Assembly (NCBI GenBank): GCA_015067725.1
Contig: SVLX01000020.1
Span: forward strand, 1-43,399
Direction of reading: 5' to 3'
DNA length: 43,399 bases
Origin: Oscillospiraceae bacterium
Lineage (GTDB): Bacteria > Bacillota > Clostridia > Oscillospirales > Oscillospiraceae
Numbering within the stretch: position 1 is the stretch's first letter; every line of letters starts with the position of its first letter. The position numbers were made by a program, and so were the translations under genes. The notes under the pieces are model-generated. The model was not told the origin of the DNA. It did no database searches and worked only from the letters and a program-made list of their open reading frames with translations. Below, piece by piece: positions 7,740 through 16,291 of the stretch.

Positions 7740-8399
7740 ATGGAGAATAATACCGCTGTCCTGGAACGGACCCGCAAAGCGAGTAGTACCCGGCTGGGGT
7801 ATCGGATTGCCAAGCGAGCCATGGATATCCTGCTGGCGGGTGTTGGTACTGTCATTGCCGCGCCATTTATCTTACTGATTGTCCTGGCCATAAAACTTGA
7901 CTCCAAAGGCCCGGCGTTTTATGTACACAACCGAATCGGAAAAAATGGCAAGCCCCTGCGGTTGTACAAATTCCGATCCATGTATATCAATGCAGACCAG
8001 CTCTTTCAGCAGTTCACCCCGGAGCAGAAAGCCGAGTGGCAGGAGAACTTCAAGCTGAGAGAAGACCCCCGGATTACCCGGGTGGGGAGTTTCCTCCGTC
8101 GCTCCAGTCTGGATGAGCTGCCACAGCTTCTGAACATCCTGCAGGGCAATCTGTCCGTGGTGGGACCCCGACCTGTGGTGGCTGAGGAGCTGGAAAAATA
8201 CGGCCCCAACAAAGAACGGTTCTTAAGCGTAACCCCCGGCCTCACCGGTTACTGGCAGGCATTTACCAGAAGTGACGGTACTTATGAAGATCGGATGGCC
8301 ATGGAGCTGTACTATGTCGACCACGCAAATCTCTGGTGGGATATCAAGATTATTCTGGCCACCGTCGGTTCTGTGCTCAAGGGACGGGGCGCCAGATAA
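7740..8399 (+). CDS. Initiating sugar-phosphate transferase (WcaJ/WbaP type)
   Basis: This transfers a sugar-1-phosphate from a UDP-sugar to undecaprenyl phosphate, the first step of repeat-unit assembly on the inner membrane face. One membrane helix lies at about residues 28-53. The conserved bacterial sugar transferase core follows: YKFRSMY, then RVGSFLRRSSLDELPQLLN, then SVVGPRPV, then a TPGLTGYWQ segment near the end. At 219 residues it is the short catalytic form without extra N-terminal helices. The sugar donated cannot be read from the sequence. A GAAAGGGAC ribosome-binding region precedes ATG. Confidence 0.92.
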   Translation: MENNTAVLERTRKASSTRLGYRIAKRAMDILLAGVGTVIAAPFILLIVLAIKLDSKGPAFYVHNRIGKNGKPLRLYKFRSMYINADQLFQQFTPEQKAEWQENFKLREDPRITRVGSFLRRSSLDELPQLLNILQGNLSVVGPRPVVAEELEKYGPNKERFLSVTPGLTGYWQAFTRSDGTYEDRMAMELYYVDHANLWWDIKIILATVGSVLKGRGAR

Positions 8400-8412
8400 A
8401 GAGGAGTCTGCC

Positions 8413-9228
8413 ATGCATGACGTCAGTTACCGGGATGAGGGCTTGGTGTCCATCATTACTCCGGTATATCAATGTGAAAAATACCTGGTCAGCACCATTG
8501 AAAGTGTGCTGAGCCAGACTTATAGCTACTGGGAGCTGATTCTGGTTGATGACTGTACCCCCGATAACAGCGCAACACTGATTCAGCCCTATCTGGAGTC
8601 GGATGCCCGATTCCGCTATGTGAAGCTGGAAAAGAACAGCGGCGCCGCCGTTGCCCGCAATGCCGGATTGGATTTGGCCCGGGGCAGATACATTGCCTAT
8701 CTGGATGCGGACGATATTTGGCTCCCGAAGAAATTGGAGCGGCAGCTTCACTTTATGAAGGAGACTGGCGCAGCCTTTACCTGTTGCGACTATGAGAAAA
8801 TCGAGCATGACGGTACGCCTTTGCACAAGACCGTCCATATGCCAAAAACCATCACTTACGAGCAACTTTTGCGCAATACCATTATCCAGACTGTTGGCGT
8901 TGTGGTGGATACCGCCCGGGTTGACCGGACACTGCTGAGAATGCCGGATTTGCGCCGTGGGCAGGACTCTGCAACATGGCTGCAAATGCTGAAAAATGGA
9001 GTGGAATTTCTGGGGCAGAATGAGGTTTTGGCCCAGTATCGCCGCGTTCCCAACTCTCTCAGCGCCAATAAACTGAAAGCAATGAAGCGAACCTGGCATC
9101 TCTACCGGAAAGTGGAGCGGCTTTCGGTTCTCAAATCCTTTTGGTGTTTGCTGGGCTGGGCATACAATGCCAGCCTGAAGCGGATTTATGTCGGAAGACT
9201 GATCCATAAGTCGGGAAACTCCCGCTGA
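8413..9228 (+). CDS. GT2-family glycosyltransferase
   Basis: A cytoplasmic GT-A fold transferase that should add a sugar to the lipid-linked repeat unit. It opens with SIITPVYQCEKYL, has ELILVDDCTPDNS in the nucleotide-binding part, GAAVARNAGLDLARG, and the metal-binding DADD at residues 98-101. The start is ATG 8413, with GAGGAG at 8401-8406; the open frame runs further upstream but only over the previous gene. Length (271 residues) is normal for the family. Donor and acceptor are unknown. Confidence 0.88.
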   Translation: MHDVSYRDEGLVSIITPVYQCEKYLVSTIESVLSQTYSYWELILVDDCTPDNSATLIQPYLESDARFRYVKLEKNSGAAVARNAGLDLARGRYIAYLDADDIWLPKKLERQLHFMKETGAAFTCCDYEKIEHDGTPLHKTVHMPKTITYEQLLRNTIIQTVGVVVDTARVDRTLLRMPDLRRGQDSATWLQMLKNGVEFLGQNEVLAQYRRVPNSLSANKLKAMKRTWHLYRKVERLSVLKSFWCLLGWAYNASLKRIYVGRLIHKSGNSR

Positions 9229-9241
9229 AAGAAGGAATGAA

Positions 9242-10117
9242 ATGGGTAGCAAGATCCTGCGTGAGCTCCGGAAAATGGCCACCACGGTCAGCCCGGTGCT
9301 TGCCAATGGCATCATGTACTATGCCATGACCAAGAAAAAACTGAATCTGAAGTCCCCGCAGACCTTTAATGAGAAGCTGAGCTGGCTGAAGCTGAATGTT
9401 TTTCCCAACGATTCCCGGGTCGTCCGCTGCGCCGACAAGGTGAGCGTGCGGGATCATATCCGGGAGCAGGGCCATGGTGAGATTCTTACCCCCCTCATCG
9501 GTACCTGGGACAGCGCAAAGGACATCAACTGGGATGCCCTGCCGGAGCAGTTTGTGCTGAAGTGCAACCATGGCTGTGGCTATAACATCGTTTGTACGGA
9601 CAAAAGCGCACTGGACAAGGAAAATGCAGTGGCTCAGCTCAATAAGTGGCTGGCAGAGGACTTCTGGAAAGTTACCTGTGAGCCCCATTACCGCGCCATC
9701 CCCCGGAAGATTCTCTGCGAGGAGTACTTGGGTGCGGACTTGCTGAACTATAAGTTCTTCTGCTTCCGGGGGGAGCCTAAGTTCTTCTATATCTCACAAA
9801 ATGTGGATGGGGACTTCCGCAAGGCACTGCTGACCTGCTATAACATGGACGGCACAGTGGCGGATTTCTGGCTGGCGAACCATCAGAGATTCCCGGTGGC
9901 ACCTGAAGCCCCGGCGCAGTTGGCTGAAATGGTGGAGCTGGTCAAATCCCTGGCGGGGGACTTTCCCTTTGTCCGGGTGGATTTGTTTGTGGTTGCGGGG
10001 AAGGTTTACTTCTCTGAGCTGACCTTTACCCCCTTGTCCGGAATGATTCCCTTTGCCCCCGGCGAGACAGATTTATGCCTGGGTAAGAATATTGATTTGA
10101 GTGGATATGGCTTATGA
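9242..10117 (+). CDS. TupA-like ATP-grasp ligase
   Basis: The protein resembles the TupA-like ATP-grasp family, named after a Bacillus protein needed for teichuronopeptide, a wall polymer combining polyglutamate and polyglucuronate. Recognisable parts are TFNEKLSWLKL near residue 40, ADKVSVRDHI, QFVLKCNHGCGYN near 115, KILCEEYLG, NYKFFCFRGEPK and FPFVRVDLFVV followed by FSELTFTPLSGM near the end, where metal-binding acidic residues are expected. ATP-grasp enzymes usually form amide bonds through an acyl phosphate, so it could attach an amino acid or peptide to a uronic acid. A UDP-glucuronate-producing enzyme is encoded in the same operon. Its actual substrate is inference. Confidence 0.75.
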   Translation: MGSKILRELRKMATTVSPVLANGIMYYAMTKKKLNLKSPQTFNEKLSWLKLNVFPNDSRVVRCADKVSVRDHIREQGHGEILTPLIGTWDSAKDINWDALPEQFVLKCNHGCGYNIVCTDKSALDKENAVAQLNKWLAEDFWKVTCEPHYRAIPRKILCEEYLGADLLNYKFFCFRGEPKFFYISQNVDGDFRKALLTCYNMDGTVADFWLANHQRFPVAPEAPAQLAEMVELVKSLAGDFPFVRVDLFVVAGKVYFSELTFTPLSGMIPFAPGETDLCLGKNIDLSGYGL

Positions 10118-11181
10118 GCAAAGCACTGAAAACCATCGGAATCATTGGACGGGTCAGTGAGACACTGTGTGACGGGCAGACCGTCAAGACCCGGATTCTG
10201 GTGGACGAATTGCGGGGCAGATACCCCGAGAGCAGCATCTACATTGCCCACACCCACGATTTTAAGCGCAGACCCCTGAAGCGGCTGGGGCAGGTTCTGC
10301 AATGTCTGCGGAGAAGTGACGCAGTATTTGTCCTGCTGTCCAGAAATGGGCGGAAGGTGATTTTTCCCCTGTTGTATATACTGAATCGGTTTTACAGGAA
10401 ACCGCTGTTCCACGATCTGATTGGCGGCGTACTGGATGAAGACCTGCGCCGGGAGCCGGGACTGCTGAAGCAACTGCATATGTTCCGGGTCAATTGGGTG
10501 GAGACCGATGGCTTGCGTGACCGATTGGCGGCCATGGGGCTGAAGAATGGGGAGACGCTGCCCAACTTCAAGAGACTGCGGGTCGTTCCTGAGGTCGAGT
10601 GTATCCCGAAGACGGATGAAATCTGGAGGTTTTGCACCTTCAGCCGTGTCACGGAGACCAAGGGCATTACCGTGGCGATTCAGGCGGTGACGGAAATCAA
10701 CCGTCAGCGGGGCAAAACCGTGGCTACTCTGGACATCTATGGTCCGGTTGAGCCACCTTATGATGCTGTTTTTCCCCAGCTTCTGGCGGATGCCGGTGAA
10801 GCTGTTCGATACATGGGCGTTGCGGATTACCGGGAGAGCACCCGGATACTCAAGTCCTATGATATGCTCCTGTTCCCCACCTGGCACGACGGGGAGGGAT
10901 TTCCCGGGACGCTGGTGGATGCGTTCTCTGCCGGTCTGCCGGTGATTGCCACGGACTGGCACTGCAATGGAGAAATCATTGCCCATGGCAAGACGGGCTA
11001 TCTTTACCCCGTGAATCAGCCCCACTTGCTGAAAACCCTGATGGAGCAGGCGATGGCAGACCCCACCGGTGTCCACCGGATGGCGCTGGAGTGCCTGCGG
11101 GAGGTTCGCCGCTATGATGCTCAAATCGCTATGGATTTGGTCTGCCGCCGGCTGGAAGAGGCGGTGAACGGTCAGGAGTGA
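10114..11181 (+). CDS. GT4-family glycosyltransferase
   Basis: A GT-B fold transferase. The C-terminal donor domain has FCTFSRVTETKG, LDIYGPVEP, and DGEGFPGTLVDAFSAG at about residues 258-273. The second acidic residue of the usual EX7E motif is Asp here. The start codon overlaps the stop of the ATP-grasp gene (ATGA at 10114-10117), so the two are translationally coupled. It is expected to extend the repeat unit on the cytoplasmic side; the sugar is unknown. Confidence 0.87.
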   Translation: MSKALKTIGIIGRVSETLCDGQTVKTRILVDELRGRYPESSIYIAHTHDFKRRPLKRLGQVLQCLRRSDAVFVLLSRNGRKVIFPLLYILNRFYRKPLFHDLIGGVLDEDLRREPGLLKQLHMFRVNWVETDGLRDRLAAMGLKNGETLPNFKRLRVVPEVECIPKTDEIWRFCTFSRVTETKGITVAIQAVTEINRQRGKTVATLDIYGPVEPPYDAVFPQLLADAGEAVRYMGVADYRESTRILKSYDMLLFPTWHDGEGFPGTLVDAFSAGLPVIATDWHCNGEIIAHGKTGYLYPVNQPHLLKTLMEQAMADPTGVHRMALECLREVRRYDAQIAMDLVCRRLEEAVNGQE

Positions 11182-11186
11182 AGCCC

Positions 11187-12314
11187 ATGAAGAATATTGC
11201 CATTCTGGTACCCACCTTGAGCAAAGGTGGTGCAGAGCGGGTGGCGGCCAATTTGTCTTTGGCATTGGCTGAATGTCACCGGGTTTATCTCATTGTCCAT
11301 GACGGAAGAGAAGTCACATATCCCTATGCCGGAGAGCTGATTGACCTGAACCTGCCTCCGGCTAATTCTCGTTGTGGGAAGATTCTGACGCTCCTGAAGC
11401 GGATTCGGGCAGTGCGGCGCATCAAGAAGCAGTATGGCATAGACATTTCCATCAGCCATCTGCCCCAGAGTAACTATGTCAATGTGTTTTCCCGCCGTCG
11501 GGAGAGGGTCATTACCTATGTCCACTCTATGCAGGGCAGCAGATTGCGGGAGAAACTGGTCTCCATGCTGTCTGACCGGATGATTTGTGTTTCGGAATGT
11601 GTACGCAAGCAGGTGACGGAGCGTTATGGCGTTTCCCCCAAGAAAGCCATGACCATTTACAATTTCTGTGACCTGAACCCGCCACAGCCGCAGGAGAAGA
11701 CTCCTTCTGAACTGGTGGTTGCCACCATGGGCAGACTCTCCCGGGCCAAAGGACAATGGCACCTCATCCGGAGCATGAAAGCCGTTATGGAGCAGGTAAA
11801 AAAGCCGGTGAGACTCCTCGTCATTGGCGACGGAGAAAAGCGGCAGTCTCTGGAGAAACTGGCGCAGGATTTGGGTATCGCAGATCAGGTGACCTTTGCC
11901 GGGTTTCAGCGGGAACCCTGGGATTTACTGCAACAGGCGGATGTATATGTGTCGTCTTCTCTGTGGGAGGGACTTCCTATGGCTTTGGTGGAGGCGGGGC
12001 GGTGCAATCTGCCCATTATTTCCACCGACTGCGATGCCGGATGCCGGGAGATTCTTGCCCCGGATACGCCGGTGGACAAGAAAACCCAGGAGATGGAATT
12101 TGCCCAATGGGGCATCCTGATTCCGGTATGCAACAGTGGCACGGAAAGCCAACTGGAGCTGACCGGGGAAGAAGAAGTGATGGCAGAGGCAATCACAAAA
12201 CTGCTGACCCGGGAAGATTTGCGGAAAGACTATGGAGAAAAAGCCCGGCGGCGGTCTGAGGACTTCCGGGCAGAGAGAATCATGGCGCAGTGGGAGAGCC
12301 TCATCTGTCAATGA
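11187..12314 (+). CDS. GT4-family glycosyltransferase
   Basis: A second GT-B transferase with the acceptor-domain motif SKGGAERVAANL near the start, a donor domain with MGRLSRAKGQ, LLVIGDGEKR and a complete EX7E motif in EGLPMALVEAG. The start chosen is ATG 11187, eight bases after AGGAG; an in-frame GTG at 11178 overlaps that site and the previous stop. Length (375 residues) is normal. Confidence 0.88.
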   Translation: MKNIAILVPTLSKGGAERVAANLSLALAECHRVYLIVHDGREVTYPYAGELIDLNLPPANSRCGKILTLLKRIRAVRRIKKQYGIDISISHLPQSNYVNVFSRRRERVITYVHSMQGSRLREKLVSMLSDRMICVSECVRKQVTERYGVSPKKAMTIYNFCDLNPPQPQEKTPSELVVATMGRLSRAKGQWHLIRSMKAVMEQVKKPVRLLVIGDGEKRQSLEKLAQDLGIADQVTFAGFQREPWDLLQQADVYVSSSLWEGLPMALVEAGRCNLPIISTDCDAGCREILAPDTPVDKKTQEMEFAQWGILIPVCNSGTESQLELTGEEEVMAEAITKLLTREDLRKDYGEKARRRSEDFRAERIMAQWESLICQ

Positions 12315-12354
12315 GCCATATCGCATACTCAACCTTGGGAAAGGGGGAATACCT

Positions 12355-13791
12355 GTGGCTGAATCCCATATCCGTCACCGGAAATGGCAACTGAATCGCA
12401 CCCAAAGCAGTATGCTTCGGCTGGAAATTGGTCTGCTCATGCTGCTGTGTGTTTCTCAGTATCTGGAGATTGCGGCGGTGAACCTGTTTTTTACGGCGGC
12501 GGTGATTGTGCTGGTGCTGATGATGCGGAACATCGAGGATTGCACCATCGGCATTTTTGTCGCCTTGCCCATGTTTAACCTGCTGAACTATCGGGTCGGC
12601 AACATCAGTATGTATTATCTTTTGGTATTCGTCTTCTGGCTCCGGTATCTGGAACATCATCACTGGCGCATCAACAAGAAGAAACTGCTGGTGCTGGTGG
12701 TGCTCATGGCAATCCGGCTGACCTCCGGGGAAGTCCGGGACAATCTGACCTGGCTGGTGCTGTTCTCCGTTCTGGTGCTGACTTACCGGGAAGACTTCTT
12801 TGACCGGAACATGGAGAAGATTGTATACTATATGAGCATTACCTTCATTCTTTCTTCCGCTTTCGGCTATTTGATGCTGGAAGAAGGTCGCTCCATTTAT
12901 AACCGGGGTTATGTCTGGTCAGAAGCAGGCGTTGCGACCCGATTTGCCGGTGTTATCGGTGACTCGGTGTTCTACTCTCAGTTCTGCGCCCTGATGGTGG
13001 CGGCGAATATGGCTTTGGGGTGCTACCGGCAGAAATACCGGAAGAAGGGTATTGCGCTGTCGGTGTTCATCATTGGCTTCTGTGTGTTGACCTATGCCAA
13101 GACCGGTATGTTCCTGGTGCTGTTGGTGGCGGTCGCCTCCATCTTCTGGCTGTTCTGGAGTAAGGCCAGGACCAGGCGTGGCGCGGTGTATGCGGTTTTG
13201 ATTGTTGCGGCGGTGCTGTGCGGTCTGGGCGTATTGGGCTGGTACATTGTCACCCACATGGAGAGCGAAGTTGTGCGGAGCTATCTGCTCCGTCTGACCA
13301 CCGTTGACCTGCTGACCGGTCGCCGGGAGATTTGGGAATATTATCTGGGTAAGCTGGGCAGTAGCTGGCGAACCCTGCTGATTGCCATGCCATGGAGAGA
13401 TTTTGATTTGGGCTTCCTGTCGGAGAGCGGACGGGTCTACAACAAGACCCATAACCTCTACATTGAGACGGTCTGTGCATTCGGGCTGGTGGCTTCCGTG
13501 GGTATGCTGCTGTGGGTACTGCGGGGGATGCTCCGGGCCTTTAAGCGGCGGGATGGGGTGCTGTGCCTCATGCCCATTTGTGTGATTCTGGCCAGTGGCT
13601 ACGCTCTGCATGGTCATTTCGAGTTCCACTATTATACGCTGGTGGCCATTGCCGTTGGTTTCCTCGGTGGCTGGATTCGCCGTGATCCAACGGAAAACCG
13701 GGGGACAGAGGAACTGAGCCCCATCGAAGACGACCAATGGGATGAAGCAACGCAGCTCACCCAAGGGGAAGGATTGGAGGCAGACCGATGA
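12355..13791 (+). CDS. Wzy-like polysaccharide polymerase/O-antigen ligase family protein
   Basis: A strongly hydrophobic protein with about ten predicted membrane segments between residues 20 and 440. The large extracytoplasmic loop carries RREIWEYYLGKLG and KTHNLYIETVCAFG, matching the conserved part of Wzy/O-antigen ligase family proteins. It would polymerise lipid-linked repeat units outside the membrane. The start is GTG 12355, with AAGGGGGA at 12341-12348; the longer frame upstream lies in the previous gene. The C-terminal 40 residues are hydrophilic and acidic. Its stop overlaps the next start (ATGA). Confidence 0.85.
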   Translation: MAESHIRHRKWQLNRTQSSMLRLEIGLLMLLCVSQYLEIAAVNLFFTAAVIVLVLMMRNIEDCTIGIFVALPMFNLLNYRVGNISMYYLLVFVFWLRYLEHHHWRINKKKLLVLVVLMAIRLTSGEVRDNLTWLVLFSVLVLTYREDFFDRNMEKIVYYMSITFILSSAFGYLMLEEGRSIYNRGYVWSEAGVATRFAGVIGDSVFYSQFCALMVAANMALGCYRQKYRKKGIALSVFIIGFCVLTYAKTGMFLVLLVAVASIFWLFWSKARTRRGAVYAVLIVAAVLCGLGVLGWYIVTHMESEVVRSYLLRLTTVDLLTGRREIWEYYLGKLGSSWRTLLIAMPWRDFDLGFLSESGRVYNKTHNLYIETVCAFGLVASVGMLLWVLRGMLRAFKRRDGVLCLMPICVILASGYALHGHFEFHYYTLVAIAVGFLGGWIRRDPTENRGTEELSPIEDDQWDEATQLTQGEGLEADR

Positions 13792-15008
13792 AGATTGCTG
13801 TTGCGGGGATTGGCTATGTGGGGCTTTCCATGGCGGTACTGCTTTCCCGGCATCATCAGGTGACAGCGGTGGACATTCTGCCCCAACGGGTAGAGATGTT
13901 GTCCCGGCGTTGTTCACCCATCCGGGATCGGGAAATTGAGTCTTGGCTGGCGCAATATGATCTGAATCTGCGGGCCACCACCGATGAAAAAGCGGCTTAT
14001 GCAGAGGCAGAATATGTGATTATTGCCGTTCCCACCAACTATGACACCCAGCGGGACTCCTTTGACACTACGGCGGTGGAGTCCGCGGTAAAAGCGGTGC
14101 TGTCCTGTAACCGGAAGGCGACCATCGTCATTAAATCCACCGTCCCTGTGGGCTATACCAAAAGTCTACGGGCGAAACTGGGTTATGACCGGATTCTGTT
14201 TTCCCCTGAGTTTCTCCGGGAGGGGAGAGCTTTGGAGGACAATCTCCACCCCTCCAGAATCATCGTGGGTACAGACAAGACCAATCCTGAGCTGGAGAAG
14301 GCCGCCAGAGACTTTGGGGAATTGCTGAGAGCCGGCTCACTGCGCCCAGAGGTGGAGGTGCTGATTATGGGCACCACCGAAGCCGAGGCGGTGAAGCTGT
14401 TTTCCAATACCTTCCTGGCTCTGCGGGTCAGCTATTTTAACGAGCTGGACACCTATGCCGAAACCCGGGGACTGTCCACGGCGGACATCATTGCCGGTGT
14501 TTGCCTTGACCCCAGAATCGGCGGGCACTACAATAACCCCTCCTTTGGTTATGGGGGCTACTGCCTGCCCAAGGACACCCGCCAGCTTCTGGCCAATTAT
14601 GCCGACATTCCCAATGACCTGATTTACGCCATTGTCAAGTCCAACGACACCCGGAAGGACCACATTGCCCAGCGGGTCATGGCGATGGCGGAAGAAAGAC
14701 AGAGGCAAACGGCACAGACCGGCGCCGTCACCATCGGGGTTTACCGGTTGGCCATGAAGACGGGCTCGGACAACTTCCGGGAGAGCAGCATTCAGGGCGT
14801 TATGGCCCGGTTGCAGGATGCCGGGGCGAAGGTCATGGTCTATGAGCCACTGCTGAGCGGGGCAGAGGAGTTCGCCGGTTGTCATGTAGAGACGGATTTC
14901 GGGCGGTTTTGCCGGGAATGTGATGTCATTATGGCCAACCGGTATGACTCCCGGCTGGATGAAGTGGGGGAGAAGGTCTACTGCCGGGACATTTTTGGCA
15001 AAGACTGA
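13788..15008 (+). CDS. ugd: UDP-glucose 6-dehydrogenase
   Basis: This oxidises UDP-glucose to UDP-glucuronate with NAD, supplying an acidic sugar for the polymer. It has the N-terminal Rossmann motif GIGYVGLSMA, STVPVGYT, FSPEFLREG, and the catalytic loop GYGGYCLPKDT with nucleophile Cys259. The C-terminal part has TGSDNFRESSIQG as in the family. At 406 residues it has the usual length. It is the last gene of the operon and overlaps the polymerase gene. A GDP-mannose dehydrogenase is less likely given the overall motifs. Confidence 0.9.
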   Translation: MKIAVAGIGYVGLSMAVLLSRHHQVTAVDILPQRVEMLSRRCSPIRDREIESWLAQYDLNLRATTDEKAAYAEAEYVIIAVPTNYDTQRDSFDTTAVESAVKAVLSCNRKATIVIKSTVPVGYTKSLRAKLGYDRILFSPEFLREGRALEDNLHPSRIIVGTDKTNPELEKAARDFGELLRAGSLRPEVEVLIMGTTEAEAVKLFSNTFLALRVSYFNELDTYAETRGLSTADIIAGVCLDPRIGGHYNNPSFGYGGYCLPKDTRQLLANYADIPNDLIYAIVKSNDTRKDHIAQRVMAMAEERQRQTAQTGAVTIGVYRLAMKTGSDNFRESSIQGVMARLQDAGAKVMVYEPLLSGAEEFAGCHVETDFGRFCRECDVIMANRYDSRLDEVGEKVYCRDIFGKD

Positions 15009-15034
15009 CCTCGCCAGACACCTGAAGAAAATGC

Positions 15035-15066
15035 TTGAAAAATTTTTCAAAAATTTTGAAAAAAGG
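15035..15066 (+). promoter_or_regulatory. A-tract palindrome, likely UP element of the tRNA promoter
   Basis: A perfect 16-base palindrome (TTGAAAAA and its complement, 15035-15050) is followed by further A and T tracts up to the -35 box at 15069. This position suits an UP element. No other terminator for the polysaccharide operon is visible, so read-through into the tRNA is possible. Confidence 0.4.
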
Positions 15067-15068
15067 GC

Positions 15069-15097
15069 TTGCTTTTTTCTTCAAGATGTGCTAATAT
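15069..15097 (+). promoter_or_regulatory. Promoter of tRNA-Arg
   Basis: TTGCTT (15069-15074) and TAATAT (15092-15097) are separated by 17 bases. Transcription should start near 15104, 17 bases before the mature tRNA. Confidence 0.75.
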
Positions 15098-15120
15098 ATG
15101 CAGGCACCTGAGGTGTGCAT

Positions 15121-15197
15121 GCGCCGGTAGCTCAGCTGGATAGAGTGACTGACTACGAATCAGTAGGTCGGGGGTTCGAGTCCCTTCCGGCGTGCCA
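15121..15197 (+). tRNA. tRNA-Arg(ACG)
   Basis: A full cloverleaf can be drawn. The acceptor GCGCCGG pairs with CCGGCGT (G-U at the end), the anticodon stem is ACTGA/TCAGT, the loop is CTACGAA with anticodon ACG, and the T loop is TTCGAGT. The 3' CCA is encoded. The anticodon A34 would be edited to inosine, so it reads CGU, CGC and CGA. Confidence 0.97.
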
Positions 15198-15203
15198 CGT
15201 AAG

Positions 15204-15240
15204 AAACCTCTTTTGTCTGCCAAGACAAGAGAGGTTTTTC
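15204..15240 (+). terminator. Intrinsic terminator after tRNA-Arg
   Basis: A 15-bp stem (AAACCTCTTTTGTCT with its partner, one G-U pair) closes a four-base loop and leads directly into a T-run. Confidence 0.88.
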
Positions 15241-15252
15241 TTATGCTCATAA

Positions 15253-15290
15253 CGCCCTCGGCAGCCAGAATGGTTGTCGGGGGCGGTTTT
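15253..15290 (+). terminator. Second, tandem intrinsic terminator
   Basis: A 14-bp stem (15253-15266 with 15272-15285, a few G-U pairs) has a five-base loop and is followed by GTTTT. Together with the previous terminator it seals off the upstream operon. Confidence 0.75.
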
Positions 15291-15298
15291 GCGTTCGG

Positions 15299-15327
15299 TT
15301 GAAAAGTTCAAAGTTTTGTGATATAAT
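15299..15327 (+). promoter_or_regulatory. Promoter of the 153-residue unknown protein
   Basis: TTGAAA (15299-15304), a 17-base spacer, then TATAAT (15322-15327) preceded by TG at the extended -10 position. Confidence 0.85.
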
Positions 15328-15364
15328 CTGTTCGATAAATAGGAATTTGACTAACGGAGGTATT

Positions 15365-15826
15365 ATGGATTATCAAACTAAGTTAATAGAGCATCTTCAG
15401 CCAATTGTAGGAAAGCGATTGGATGCAATTAATCTTGCATGTGAAATGATGATGTTCAGTTTTGAAAAGTACGAACTCCACGCCCGGTGCCTTACTCGCG
15501 TTATTTGCAAGAATGATGTTCTTGTAACTACTTTGGATTACCAAAGTTGGGATGGTGAAACAGAAGAAAACAACGATGAATGGTACTTTGTTGAACAAAA
15601 CAGAGCTAAAATAATAGGCGGCACGGTAACGTCGGTGAATGTCAATGCTTTGCACGATGTCACCATTGCTTTGGACAACAGTATAAGTATTGAACTGTTT
15701 GTAAAGAACGGCTATCACCATTTTGATGATGAACAAGAACAATGGGTATTTTTCAAAAACAACGACCATTCCTACCCGTTCATTACCGTGTATAATAAAA
15801 CAGTTGACATTGCGGTAGACTGGTAA
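15365..15826 (+). CDS. Unknown protein, 153 residues
   Basis: I do not recognise this protein. It is soluble, acidic, and has no signal peptide or membrane segment. It contains SWDGETEENNDEWYF in the middle and alternating hydrophobic stretches consistent with a beta-rich fold. ATG 15365 follows GGAGG (15356-15360) with a short four-base spacer; a longer reading upstream has no such site. It has its own strong promoter and sits between two terminators, so it is a single-gene unit. Its base composition is clearly more AT-rich than the flanking operons, suggesting separate ancestry. Confidence 0.75.
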   Translation: MDYQTKLIEHLQPIVGKRLDAINLACEMMMFSFEKYELHARCLTRVICKNDVLVTTLDYQSWDGETEENNDEWYFVEQNRAKIIGGTVTSVNVNALHDVTIALDNSISIELFVKNGYHHFDDEQEQWVFFKNNDHSYPFITVYNKTVDIAVDW

Positions 15827-15927
15827 CTGCAATAGTTATTCGATTTTCAATTTGTTGAACGGTGCAACAACACTACTTTTAGGCTTTTTTACCTCAATTT
15901 TGCTCCGTTTAGGTAGTCTTTCGCAAC

Positions 15928-15960
15928 AAACCAGATACCCAAAAGGATGTCTGGTTTTTT
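15928..15960 (+). terminator. Intrinsic terminator
   Basis: CCAGATACCC pairs with GGATGTCTGG (one mismatch, one G-U) around an AAAA loop, followed by six T. It lies about 100 bases after the 153-residue gene. Confidence 0.82.
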
Positions 15961-16027
15961 GCATAGGACTCGAAAATAAAAGGCTCTATGTCAATCGTTG
16001 GGGTAGAGAAAAATTAGGGATTCCGGG

Positions 16028-16059
16028 TTGCCCTGGGGTTAAAGCCTGGGGCAATTTTT
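16028..16059 (+). terminator. Terminator-like hairpin in a gene-free stretch
   Basis: TTGCCC (16028-16033) pairs with GGGCAA (16049-16054), followed by five T. Bases 15827-16291 hold no protein gene I can support. This hairpin ends no visible gene, so a short RNA between 15961 and 16054 is conceivable but unproven. Confidence 0.55.
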
Positions 16060-16197
16060 CGTTGCTGCTGAGCTGCGGATACGATGAAGGAGAATAGAGG
16101 ATTCTGCTGAGCAGGAAGGTAATCGGGTTGACTGGGATGAACTCGGTGCTTGATTTGCGCAAGGGTTTGGTTTGGGGTAGAATTATGCACTGTCCTA

Positions 16198-16206
16198 TGG
16201 TATAAT
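16198..16206 (+). promoter_or_regulatory. Extended -10 promoter for the membrane protein gene
   Basis: TGG followed by TATAAT (16201-16206) is a good extended -10. No clear -35 lies 17 bases upstream. Confidence 0.55.
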
Positions 16207-16291
16207 GCATATGGAGAATCGTCGCCGGTAAAGAAGAGATGTTTCGTCTGAAAATCCGCAGAGCAAAAAGGAATTGGAGGACATTGGCCAC

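Noticed and set aside
15047..15250. Minus-strand frame containing GTRTPDLLIRSQSLYPAELP
   Set aside because: This is the well-known false protein read from the antisense of a tRNA gene; the tRNA-Arg lies inside it.
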